Below are positions 27,608-35,516 of a DNA stretch of 61,780 nt, one piece after another (within the stretch, counting starts at the first letter, position 1; each line of letters starts with the position of its first letter). The notes under the pieces are model-generated. The model made no database searches, had not been told where the DNA came from, and saw only the letters and a program-made list of their open reading frames with translations. The DNA comes from Planctomycetota bacterium (GTDB lineage: Bacteria; Planctomycetota; Phycisphaerae; Phycisphaerales; SM1A02). The position numbers and the translations under genes were made by a program. The stretch covers positions 1 to 61,780 of the forward strand of contig VGYB01000007.1 of NCBI GenBank assembly GCA_016873115.1. Reading direction: 5' to 3'.

Positions 27608-27623
27608 CGGATTCGTGAATCCG
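27608..27623. promoter_or_regulatory. palindrome in the divergent crt promoter region
   Basis: CGGATTC-GT-GAATCCG, a perfect 7-bp inverted repeat with a 2-nt centre. It lies between the aldehyde dehydrogenase gene (minus) and the second CrtI-family gene (plus). It is about 30 bp before the plus-strand GTG, where a -35 region would be. A regulator operator is inferred. Confidence 0.4.
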
Positions 27624-27651
27624 GGCTTGGTCGGCACCCGAAACGATCCCC

Positions 27652-29235
27652 GTGACCGCGAACGCTTCACTGTCGGCTGAACGATCCGTCGCCATCGTCG
27701 GTGCCGGGCCGGGTGGCCTTGCAGCCGCCTTGCTCCTGGCGGCAAGCGGCCTCCATGTCACCGTCTACGAGGCACACGACCGCGTCGGAGGCCGCTCGCG
27801 GCGTTTGAGTCAGGATGGCTTCCACTGGGATTGCGGTCCGACCTTCTTCATGATGCCGTACGTGCTTGAGGAGATCGTCCGCGCGACTGGCCACTCGTTG
27901 CACGATCACGCCGAGCTCGTCCGCCTCGATCCGATGTACCGGCTGCTGCATGGCCAGCCCGGTGCACCCGCCGTGCAGATCGACGCCACGCAGGATGTGG
28001 CGCGCATGGTCCAGCAGTTCGAGGCTCGCCGAGCCGGCGATGGCGTGGCGTTCAGACGCTTCCTCGATGACAACCGTGCCAAGCTCGCTGCGATGACGCC
28101 GATGCTTGAAGCCCCCATGCGCGGGCTCTACGACCTCCTGACGCTCGATGCGCTCAAGGTCTCTCCGAAGATCAAGCCATGGCAGTCGCTGCACGCGCAC
28201 CTCGGCGAGTACTTCCAGGATCCGCTCGTGCGTCTGTCGCTCTGCTTCCAGAGCAAGTACCTGGGCATGAGCCCGTTCGAGTGCCCGAGCCTCTTCAGCA
28301 TCCTGCCCTTCATCGAATACGAGTTCGGCATCTGGCACCCCACGGGCGGCTGCAACGCCCTCATGCAGGCGATGGGCGACATTGCGCGCTCGATGGGTGT
28401 GCGCCTCCACATGTCCTCGCCGGTCGAACGCCTGACCTTCGATGGTTGCACCGTCCGGGGCGTGGTCGTCGATGGGCTCGAGCATCGGCACGGCCAGGTC
28501 ATCGTCAATGCCGATGCCACCTGGGCGATGAAGAACCTGATCCCGGCCGAGTTGCGGCGCCGTGACCAGCAGGATGGCGTGCTGGATGCCAAGCGCTACT
28601 CGTGCAGCACGGTGATGATGTATCTGGGCCTCGATGGCGCCATCGACCTGCCCCATCACACGATCTACACCAGCGAGACCTACAGCGAGAACCTGAAGGA
28701 CATCGCCGAGCGCGGCTGCTGGAGCGATGATCCCTCCATCTATGCGTGCAATCCCTCGCGCATCGATCCCACGCTTGCGCCCGAGGGCAGCAGTTCGCTC
28801 TATGTGCTGCTTCCGTCCACCAACAACAAGGCCGGTCACTGCACCCTGGACTGGGACGCCATGCGCCCCAAGCTCCGCGCCGATGCCCTGCATCAACTCG
28901 AGCACCGCCTCGGCATTCCCGACATGGCCCGTCGCATCCGGACCGAGCGGCTCGTCACACCTGCCGATTGGCAGTCGGAACGCATCAACCACGGAGCGAC
29001 CTTCAACCTGGCCCACAACCTCGGTCAGATGCTGCACCTTCGGCCGCAGCACCGCCTGCCCGGCTTTGATGGTCTGTGGCTCGTCGGCGGCGGAACGCAT
29101 CCCGGATCGGGGCTGCCCGTCATCTTCCTGTCGAGCCAGATCACCTCGCGCATGCTGTGCGAGGAACTCGGTACACCGTTTGCCATGGACCGTGTGGCAA
29201 CGCGCCCCGCGGCTCGCGAACTCGCCCTCGCCTGA
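27652..29235 (+). CDS. CrtI/CrtN/CrtP-family carotenoid desaturase or oxidase (copy 2)
   Basis: 527 residues. The FAD fold is VAIVGAGPGGLAAALLLAASG near residue 13, followed by EAHDRVGGRSRRL and FHWDCGPTFFMMPYVLEE. The C-terminal signature is LWLVGGGTHPGSGLPVIFLSSQ. Its FMMP motif and VGGRSR differ from copy 1, so the two probably catalyse different steps (desaturation versus terminal oxidation). It is transcribed away from the minus-strand crt genes across a short shared promoter region. The start is GTG; no closer ATG precedes the FAD motif. The gene ends 2 bp before a hairpin array. Confidence 0.9.
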   Translation: MTANASLSAERSVAIVGAGPGGLAAALLLAASGLHVTVYEAHDRVGGRSRRLSQDGFHWDCGPTFFMMPYVLEEIVRATGHSLHDHAELVRLDPMYRLLHGQPGAPAVQIDATQDVARMVQQFEARRAGDGVAFRRFLDDNRAKLAAMTPMLEAPMRGLYDLLTLDALKVSPKIKPWQSLHAHLGEYFQDPLVRLSLCFQSKYLGMSPFECPSLFSILPFIEYEFGIWHPTGGCNALMQAMGDIARSMGVRLHMSSPVERLTFDGCTVRGVVVDGLEHRHGQVIVNADATWAMKNLIPAELRRRDQQDGVLDAKRYSCSTVMMYLGLDGAIDLPHHTIYTSETYSENLKDIAERGCWSDDPSIYACNPSRIDPTLAPEGSSSLYVLLPSTNNKAGHCTLDWDAMRPKLRADALHQLEHRLGIPDMARRIRTERLVTPADWQSERINHGATFNLAHNLGQMLHLRPQHRLPGFDGLWLVGGGTHPGSGLPVIFLSSQITSRMLCEELGTPFAMDRVATRPAARELALA

Positions 29236-29237
29236 GG

Positions 29238-29387
29238 CACCCTGCGCCGTTCTGGCGGCGCACACCACCCTGCGCCGTTCTGGCGGCGCACACCACCCTG
29301 CGCCGTTCTAGCGGCGCACACCACCCTGCGCCGTTCTAGCGGCGCATACCACCCTGCGCCGTTCTAGCGGCGCACACCACCCTGCGC
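29238..29387. repeat. 28-bp tandem hairpin array between convergent genes
   Basis: Five full units start at 29238, 29266, 29294, 29322 and 29350, followed by a 10-bp remnant. Each unit holds TGCGCCG-6 nt-CGGCGCA. The loop is TTCTGG in units 1-2 and TTCTAG in units 3-5. The array fills the space between copy 2 of the CrtI family and the LptC/LptA-like gene, and it runs into the latter: its TAG stop lies in the loop of unit 5. Confidence 0.88.
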
Positions 29388-32300
29388 ACCCTCGACCGTC
29401 AGCTTGCCCGCGGCCATGTCCCATCGAAACGCTGCTGCGCGTGTCGGTGTGGACTGGCCGGTCGGCACGAGGGCAATGAGCCGCCCAGGTGCCGCCCGCA
29501 GCACGGCAACCTGCTTCTGCGCGTCGTAGTCGAAGGACTCGCACTCGCAGTCAAACTGCGAGGTGCGCACGAACACCGCGCCCTCGGCGAAGAGTGTGCG
29601 GATCTCGGCTGCACCGCCGAACCCCATCACCTCATCCTTCGCGGCCTTGGCCGCGGCCGGACGGAAGAGATCCGCATCGAGCGCTGCGCAGGTCAGGGTG
29701 AAGGTGTCTCCCTCGCGCGGCCCCGCGTGCGCCACCTCGACCGACTTGCGCAGGCTCATCCGGTGAAGGTCACCCCCGACCTGCTTGATCTGCATGCCGT
29801 CGGCGAAGCGGAAGCGTGTCACACCCTCACTCCCGGGTCCGACGAAGCTCGCAGCGCGCGCACCGGCAGCCGATGGATTGTTCACGAGCATCGATCCCAC
29901 CCCGGGAACCACGACTTCGCTGCGAACCATGTCGAACTCGAGTCGCTCACCCTGAAGCCGCACCAGCCGCGGGTCACCGATCCGGCGTCCATTGCGCATC
30001 GTCCACACCTGGTTCTGAACCTGGGCGTCGCCAAGGGCCACGACCTTGCTCACCCGCAGGTCCTCGCCGCCGGCAGCCGACTCCGGGGATTCGGGCGCCG
30101 CACCGGACGGGGAGGCGTCCGAGGCGACTTTCGGCAGGAACTCGACCGTCACGGTGCGCGCATCGAGCAGGTCGATCTCGCCGACTTCGGGCTCAGCGCG
30201 TACGGCGACTTGGCCGCGCAGCTCAAGCAACGCGCTTTCGTCCTCACGCTCCTGGAACGCCATCTGCTCCTGCCATGTGGCTTCGAATTGCTTGCGGAGC
30301 GTCGGTTCCTTGGGTGCCGTGGCCTTGGCCGAAGCGAGTGTGTCGGCCAGGAGCGAACCCTCGAATCCCTGCGCACGCCCCGGGCCATCCACACGCGCCA
30401 AGCGCTCCCGGTCATCCACCCGCAGCGACGCGATCTGGTCCATGCGGACCGGGCCGCGCACGACCTGCAATCCCGGACCGCGCAAGAGCGCCTGCCGCCG
30501 CACCAGATCGGCCTGCAGCGAGTCGGCAAAGACCCGTACACCATCCTTGACCTGCAGCTGGACCATGGACGATGCATCCGCCTGCGTGAGTTGATGGCCC
30601 TTTGAGCCCTCCAACGGCCCGAGCGAGCAGTCGACCTCCTTGGCCCACAGCACCTGGAGGTCGTCGCTGATGCGGACTTCGGTGCGCAGTCGCGCCCGCA
30701 CCGGCTGCGCTGCACCATCGACCTCAATGAAGTCCAGATCAAGATCGCCCGCGCCCACCGTGCGTTGGCCCTCGACCATCGTCACGCCGCCGCGCAATTC
30801 GGCGCGCCGCGGCTGCGCCTTGCCATCAATGCCTCGCGCGAAGCGGATGTCCGCCGTTTGGGCGCTGGCCGCGCGTTCGCGATCGGACAGCCGAACCTGC
30901 TCGGTGAGGACGGCCCGGCGAGGCTCGCTGCCTCCGGGCTGGCCATCGAGCAGGATGTCCATCGTGGATGCCTCGATCACCCGTGTCCCGTCGGTGGCGC
31001 GCGCACCGCCCTTGGCCAGCAATCGTTCGGGTTGGTCTCCATCGGTCGTCCGCACGAGGTCGACCGTGACATCAGGCGCGCGCAAGGCCATCGGCAGGTC
31101 AGCCAACTCGACCGGTCGCCCATCGAGCTCGATGCGCATGCGATCGTCGGCTGGTGGCTGCTCATCGGCGACGGCCGGGCGCATGAGGAGTGGTCCGGCA
31201 AAGCGCACCACCACGCGCTCGGGATCCTCGAGCACCGGCATCGTGATGGGTTGCGATGGAACCGACGCAACGACCTGCGACGCCACGATTGAAGGAAACG
31301 ATGCCGAACCATGACCAGCATGACCAGCATGACCAGCATGACCAGCATGACCAGCATGACCGCTCAGCGGTACACGGACCGGATGCACGGGGTGATCCAG
31401 CGCACCGGCCACCGAAGACCGTGGAGCGGCGGCATCGACGAGCGCATCACCGGTCTGGCCCTCCTCGAGATGGAAGTACGCCACGAGGAGGTCACCGGTC
31501 ACCGAACTCGACTGCCCGGAACGCTCCCTGGTGATGTGCACCTGATCACGCAGCTGCAATCGATAGGGCCGACCGCCACGCTTTGGTTCCTGCTGCGCAA
31601 ACTGCGGCAAGGCCATCGGCGGATGGATCGCGCCGTGCGGTGGAGGGGTCTGCGCGGCCAATGCCGCGTGTGTGCCGGATGCCATCGGCCAGGATGCTGC
31701 GGCGGCCTTCCTGCCCGGCGAGCGCGTGATGATGAGTGGCGAGAGGGGTCGGCGCACCGACAGCAGTTCGATCGATCGTCCGTCCGCCGAGAGCACGAGT
31801 TCGAGCGTCTCGCCCGTGAATTGCATCGTGTCGCTGGTGATCTGCACCTCGCCGGGCGCATCGATGCGGTTGCGGATCGCATCAAAGGTCGCTTCATGCG
31901 CAAGCACCACGACCGACGGGGCCTCCGTCGAGATGTCACGGCTGCGGCCTTGGTCATCAGGCATCCAGACGCTCACGACCACATTGCCCTCGAAGTACCC
32001 GTTCTCGAGCGCCCTCGCCGGAACGTGCGCCCGGCCGCGGTCGCCACGGAGGGCCACGATCCGGCCGTTCGGACTGTGCATCACCGCGCGAGGCTGGACC
32101 ATCTCGAGCCACTGGCCCGGGCGAGGATCGATGCGATCAGCCGTATAGCGCTGCTTGACCCGGCCATCGGGGTCGGCGACCTGCACCCACGCGCCGGCAT
32201 CGAACTGCATGCCGCCGCGAAGTTCGGTTGGTGCACCGGCACGGGCCGCCTCATCCTGGCCAAGCGACGCGGGCGGGGCGAGCGATGCGGGATCCTTGAT

Positions 32301-32423
32301 GCGACGCGGGGCCTCGCGCGGGATGCCGCGATCGCTGCCCGAAGCCACCACGAGCAGCCCGGCACTGATCAGCAGCGCCGAACCCAGCAGCAACAGGCGT
32401 GTCGGCGTCAGCCCGCGAAGCAC
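29364..32423 (-). CDS. large LptC/LptA-like (OstA-type) LPS transport protein
   Basis: 1019 residues. One N-terminal membrane helix (TRLLLLGSALLISAGLLVVAS) is followed by repeated OstA/LptA-type beta segments (e.g. NPNGRIVALRGDRGRAHVP-like, EVQITSDTMQFTGETLELVLS, VIEASTMDILLDG, MRNGRRIGDPRLVRLQGERLEFDMV). Such beta-jellyroll strands bridge inner and outer membranes in LPS export. The usual LptC and LptA are each about 190 residues, so this looks like an expanded or fused version. It follows kdsC, as in the proteobacterial kdsC-lptC-lptA order. The start is a GTG (VLRGLTPTRLLLL) overlapping kdsC by 16 bp. A Gly-His-Ala repeat lies near residues 354-370. Confidence 0.72.
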   Translation of the reverse strand: MLRGLTPTRLLLLGSALLISAGLLVVASGSDRGIPREAPRRIKDPASLAPPASLGQDEAARAGAPTELRGGMQFDAGAWVQVADPDGRVKQRYTADRIDPRPGQWLEMVQPRAVMHSPNGRIVALRGDRGRAHVPARALENGYFEGNVVVSVWMPDDQGRSRDISTEAPSVVVLAHEATFDAIRNRIDAPGEVQITSDTMQFTGETLELVLSADGRSIELLSVRRPLSPLIITRSPGRKAAAASWPMASGTHAALAAQTPPPHGAIHPPMALPQFAQQEPKRGGRPYRLQLRDQVHITRERSGQSSSVTGDLLVAYFHLEEGQTGDALVDAAAPRSSVAGALDHPVHPVRVPLSGHAGHAGHAGHAGHAGHGSASFPSIVASQVVASVPSQPITMPVLEDPERVVVRFAGPLLMRPAVADEQPPADDRMRIELDGRPVELADLPMALRAPDVTVDLVRTTDGDQPERLLAKGGARATDGTRVIEASTMDILLDGQPGGSEPRRAVLTEQVRLSDRERAASAQTADIRFARGIDGKAQPRRAELRGGVTMVEGQRTVGAGDLDLDFIEVDGAAQPVRARLRTEVRISDDLQVLWAKEVDCSLGPLEGSKGHQLTQADASSMVQLQVKDGVRVFADSLQADLVRRQALLRGPGLQVVRGPVRMDQIASLRVDDRERLARVDGPGRAQGFEGSLLADTLASAKATAPKEPTLRKQFEATWQEQMAFQEREDESALLELRGQVAVRAEPEVGEIDLLDARTVTVEFLPKVASDASPSGAAPESPESAAGGEDLRVSKVVALGDAQVQNQVWTMRNGRRIGDPRLVRLQGERLEFDMVRSEVVVPGVGSMLVNNPSAAGARAASFVGPGSEGVTRFRFADGMQIKQVGGDLHRMSLRKSVEVAHAGPREGDTFTLTCAALDADLFRPAAAKAAKDEVMGFGGAAEIRTLFAEGAVFVRTSQFDCECESFDYDAQKQVAVLRAAPGRLIALVPTGQSTPTRAAAFRWDMAAGKLTVEGAQGGVRR
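31310..31361. repeat. 9-bp coding minisatellite (Gly-His-Ala)
   Basis: Five perfect copies of CATGACCAG plus a partial sixth. Read on minus they encode repeated Gly-His-Ala inside the LptC/LptA-like protein. The near-perfect DNA identity suggests recent slippage and possible copy-number variation. Confidence 0.9.
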
Positions 32424-32920
32424 GATTGGGCCTCGGCCAGGCGCCCCTGCGCCTGAAGCAGGTGTTCGATCGCCTCGCGGACTGCGCCATGCCCACCACG
32501 ATGGCGGGCAACGAAGTCGGCAATGCTGCGGACATCCTGGCACGCATCACCGACGGTGATCCGGTAGTGGCACGCCATCATGGCCGGCAGGTCCGGCCAG
32601 TCATCGCCCATCATCGCGGTCTCGTCGAGCGTGCACCCGCAGCGTTCGACGATCGCGCGAAGGTCAGCCAGCTTGTCCTTCGATCCCTGCACCACGACCT
32701 CGATGCCGAGCTCGCGCGCACGCCGTTCGACCGTCGACGACACGCGTCCCGACAGGATCGCCACGCGATTGCCCAGGCGGCGCCACGCCACGATGCCCGC
32801 TCCGTCGCGCGCACAAAAGCGCTTGTGCTCCACGCCGTCCTCGGAGTAGATGATGCCGGCATCGGTGAGGACGCCATCCACATCGAGCACGAGAAGACGG
32901 ACGGAGCGTGCATCGGACAT
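32408..32920 (-). CDS. kdsC: 3-deoxy-D-manno-octulosonate 8-phosphate phosphatase
   Basis: 170-residue HAD-family phosphatase without a cap domain, the size of KdsC. It removes phosphate from Kdo 8-phosphate in the route to the LPS inner core. The nucleophile motif is LDVDGVLTD (Asp13, Asp15), followed by GVEHKRFCARDGAGI, the serine motif AILSGR, the lysine region VVQGSKDKL and MMGDDWPDLPAM. The ATG has a -10 hexamer 7 nt upstream that overlaps the stop codon of the preceding gene. It couples to the Lpt-like gene downstream. Its presence argues for Kdo-containing LPS. Confidence 0.92.
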   Translation of the reverse strand: MSDARSVRLLVLDVDGVLTDAGIIYSEDGVEHKRFCARDGAGIVAWRRLGNRVAILSGRVSSTVERRARELGIEVVVQGSKDKLADLRAIVERCGCTLDETAMMGDDWPDLPAMMACHYRITVGDACQDVRSIADFVARHRGGHGAVREAIEHLLQAQGRLAEAQSCFAG

Positions 32921-32927
32921 GGGAGCG

Positions 32928-32933
32928 ATGTTA
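32928..32933 (-). promoter_or_regulatory. -10 element, leaderless-type, for kdsC, overlapping a stop codon
   Basis: TAACAT, 7 nt before the kdsC ATG. Its first three bases are the TAA stop of the CPBP gene. Confidence 0.5.
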
Positions 32934-33728
32934 TCCCACGGGATGCCAAACCGCCGTCACGATGATGTCGTACGACGCGTGTGCCGCGACCGCGATCCCG
33001 AAGCCCCGTACCACATACAGGGCGCCGAAGTAGAGCCCGGCCATGAAGAGCGACGCGAACACCGGCCACTCGATGGCTCCCGTCGCGCCTCGCAGCGGGT
33101 GGTACGCCGCGAACGCCAGTGCCGCCAGGACCACCGCCACCCAAGTCGACCATGGTTCCTTGATCCGCAGCAGGTCTGCCAGCAGCGAGTGCAGCAGGAG
33201 CAGCGCCACCATGCGGAAGATGAACTCCTCGTAGAGCCCCGCCCCGATCGAGATCAGGATGCGGTCCCCAAGCCAGGCAACCGGTTCTGCAGTCGTGGCC
33301 AGGGTGGCGATGCCCATGATCACACGGACCAGCACGAAGAGCGGCAGCCCGGCGAGCACTCCCTCCATGACCATGCCGGCGACCGTGGGCAGGTTCACCG
33401 TCCAGGGCTTGCGTGAGAGCGCGTGCAGCACGAGCAGCACCACGACCATCGCCACCGCCGGCAGGCTGAGCACCGGCAGGCCCAGGCGAGTGGCGTCCAT
33501 GCCGAAGGACTGGAAGAGGTGCACCAGCGCTCGGTGTGCATCGTTGGTCTGCACGCCCTGCGCTGTGGCGAGCCAGCGCACGAGGCCGATCTCGTACAGC
33601 ACGATCAGCGGCACGAGCAGCACAAGGATCTCCAGTGGCTGCTTGGAGCGCTCCCAATAGGACAGCGGCCCGGCGTCAGGCCGGACCGCTCGGGGCTTGG
33701 TTCGGGTGCGCGGCGTGCGGGCCGCCAC
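32931..33728 (-). CDS. CPBP-family intramembrane metalloprotease
   Basis: 265 residues with about seven hydrophobic segments. The CAAX-protease/bacteriocin-processing motifs are present: EEFIFR (EExxxR), FAAYH (FxxxH) and AHASYD (HxxxD/N). These membrane glutamic/metalloproteases cleave prenylated or other membrane peptides; the substrate here is unknown. The start is GTG, 3 bp after the rpsT stop, so it is the second gene of an rpsT transcript. Its TAA stop doubles as part of the kdsC promoter element. Confidence 0.86.
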   Translation of the reverse strand: MAARTPRTRTKPRAVRPDAGPLSYWERSKQPLEILVLLVPLIVLYEIGLVRWLATAQGVQTNDAHRALVHLFQSFGMDATRLGLPVLSLPAVAMVVVLLVLHALSRKPWTVNLPTVAGMVMEGVLAGLPLFVLVRVIMGIATLATTAEPVAWLGDRILISIGAGLYEEFIFRMVALLLLHSLLADLLRIKEPWSTWVAVVLAALAFAAYHPLRGATGAIEWPVFASLFMAGLYFGALYVVRGFGIAVAAHASYDIIVTAVWHPVG

Positions 33729-33731
33729 GGC

Positions 33732-34004
33732 TCACTTCTTCGCCGTAAGACCGGCCAGGCGCTTGGCAAGGCGGCTCTTGCGACGGGCCGCCGTGTTCTT
33801 GTGCATGGTCGGGGTGTGGGAGAACTTGTCCATCAGGCTCGCCACCTTGTTGTAGGCCTCGGCGGCAGCCTTGCCGTCGCCAGCCAGCACGGCGGTGTTG
33901 AACGCCTTGACGGCATCCTTGACATGGGTGCGGCGCCAGCGGTTGCGGGCATTGCGCTCTTCGGTCTGGCGAACTCGCTTCTTGGCCGATGCGGTGTTGG
34001 GCAC
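33732..34004 (-). CDS. rpsT: 30S ribosomal protein S20
   Basis: 90 residues, highly basic, with the S20 pattern NTASAKKRVRQTEERNARNRWRRTHVKDAVKAF...TMHKNTAARRKSRLAKRL. It binds the 5' domain of 16S rRNA. The start is GTG (VPNTASAKK), with GAGG 10 nt upstream; the longer open frame has no ribosomal similarity. Non-ATG starts are also known for rpsT in enterobacteria (UUG), where they limit translation for autoregulation, so the GTG may be meaningful. A promoter lies just upstream. Confidence 0.95.
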   Translation of the reverse strand: MPNTASAKKRVRQTEERNARNRWRRTHVKDAVKAFNTAVLAGDGKAAAEAYNKVASLMDKFSHTPTMHKNTAARRKSRLAKRLAGLTAKK

Positions 34005-34040
34005 TGGTGTGGTTCCTCTGCTGTCTGCGGGGGATCCGCC

Positions 34041-34069
34041 ATTATGGCGGCAAGGCGGCTTCGGCGCAA
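34041..34069 (-). promoter_or_regulatory. rpsT promoter
   Basis: -10 CATAAT (34041-34046) and a weak -35 TTGCGC (34064-34069) with 17-bp spacing. The predicted transcript starts about 30 nt before the GTG, leaving room for the GAGG site. The -10 lies in a CCGCCA/TGGCGG palindrome. Confidence 0.5.
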
Positions 34070-34189
34070 CCCGCCCAGCGATGTGGTGATCGGACCACCG
34101 ATCCGCTTGACGCATACCCCCTCCATGCGCGACACTCCGGGTCTCGGGGTGGCCCTCCGCCACCCCCGCCCCCCACGAGGTCCTTTCCC

Positions 34190-35509
34190 ATGGCATCGCG
34201 CTCCGGAAGCAACGGCACCATCATCGGCCTGGTCATCTTCGTCCTGGCGACCGTTGGGCTCCTGGTGACCAGCATCGTCCTTTGGTCCAAGTACGACGAG
34301 GCCCGCAAGCTGGCCGATGCGGCCCGTGGCGGACAGACGGAGGCCAACCGAAAGGCGGAGGAAGCCGCCCAGCGCCTTGGGCAGGCCCTGACGCTCATGG
34401 TTGGCCGGACCGATGCATCGCTCGACGAACTGCGTCAGGAGTTTGGCGCGAGCGAGAACGACATCGTCAAGACCATGCTCGACAAGGCCAAGAGCGAGAC
34501 GGCCAAGCTCCGCAAGGACTTGGATGCCGCGGGCGAGGCCACCAAGAAGGCCGAGGGCGAGCGCGACGTGGCCAGGCGTCGCATGGACGAGGCGAAGCAG
34601 GCCTATGACGACGCGCTCAGAGCCAAGGAGCCCGAATTCCAAGAACGCGAGGACGCGATCGCCAAGACGCAGACCGAACTCGATCAACTCAAGAGCCAGC
34701 TCGCCAGCGCTCGTGAAGAGGTCGCCAGCGCCGGCCGCGCCCGCGAGGAAGACCTCCAGAGCCAGCTCGAAGCGATCACCGGCCAGAAGAACGAGCTTGA
34801 GGCGCGAACGGGCGACCTGCAGCGTCAGGTCGATCGCATCCGTGTGCAGCCAAAGAATGCGGCTGCGCTCGTCGATGGCCATGTGCTCGCCTCCAACGCC
34901 GAAGGTCGCGTCTACATCGACCTCGGCCGCCAACACCGCATCCGTCCGGGGATGACCTTCGAGGTCTATGCGGATGCCGTTGGTGCGGGTGTCGACCCCG
35001 CCACCGGGGCGATCCAGCCCGGAAAGGCGAGCATCGAAGTCCTCAAGGTTGACGAGACGACCAGCACCGCGCGGGTGACCCGACAGCAGCGCGGTGCCAG
35101 TCCGCCGGTCAAGGACGATGTCCTCATCAACGCGATCTACAGCCCCGACTACACCTATCGCTTCTTCGTCTTCGGCGAGTTCGACACCGATGCCGACGGA
35201 CGCACCAGCGCCGAAGAAAAGGCGTTCGTCATCCAGCGCATCCGCGACTGGGGTGGGACCGTGATCGAAGGAGAGGCACTGCCCGGCGATGTCGATTTCG
35301 TGCTGGTCGGCGTGGAACCCCGCGAGCCGCGTGCCAGCATGCGCGAACTCACATCGGTCGAGGATAGGCGCGACGAGTTGGAGGCTCAGGAGCAGGCGCG
35401 CGAGCGGCGTACGAAGTACCTCGATCTGTGGAACCGCGCGACCGATGCTCGCATCCCGATCCTCAACTGGAGTCGATTGCGCACGCTGACCGGCGACGCG
35501 GATCGCTGA
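34190..35509 (+). CDS. membrane-anchored coiled-coil protein with beta-barrel-like and BRCT-like C-terminal parts
   Basis: 439 residues. One membrane helix (about 10-32) is followed by a long coiled coil (about 35-220) of Ala/Glu/Lys-rich heptads. Next comes a beta domain (GRVYIDLGRQHRIRPGMTFEVYADA) that resembles the SH3-like C-terminal domain of FlgT-type proteins. The last part (TYRFFVFGEFDTDADG...RIRDWGGTVIEGEALPGDVDFVLVG) reads like a BRCT fold. No function is known to me. GAGG lies about 10 nt before the ATG. An upstream in-frame ATG would add a Pro-rich stretch from the intergenic region and is rejected. Confidence 0.8.
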   Translation: MASRSGSNGTIIGLVIFVLATVGLLVTSIVLWSKYDEARKLADAARGGQTEANRKAEEAAQRLGQALTLMVGRTDASLDELRQEFGASENDIVKTMLDKAKSETAKLRKDLDAAGEATKKAEGERDVARRRMDEAKQAYDDALRAKEPEFQEREDAIAKTQTELDQLKSQLASAREEVASAGRAREEDLQSQLEAITGQKNELEARTGDLQRQVDRIRVQPKNAAALVDGHVLASNAEGRVYIDLGRQHRIRPGMTFEVYADAVGAGVDPATGAIQPGKASIEVLKVDETTSTARVTRQQRGASPPVKDDVLINAIYSPDYTYRFFVFGEFDTDADGRTSAEEKAFVIQRIRDWGGTVIEGEALPGDVDFVLVGVEPREPRASMRELTSVEDRRDELEAQEQARERRTKYLDLWNRATDARIPILNWSRLRTLTGDADR

Positions 35510-35516
35510 GCCGCGC

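Noticed and set aside
29238-29387. Array considered as a CRISPR or REP element
   Set aside because: Uniform 28-bp units without spacers. REP elements are dispersed singles or pairs rather than head-to-tail arrays like this.
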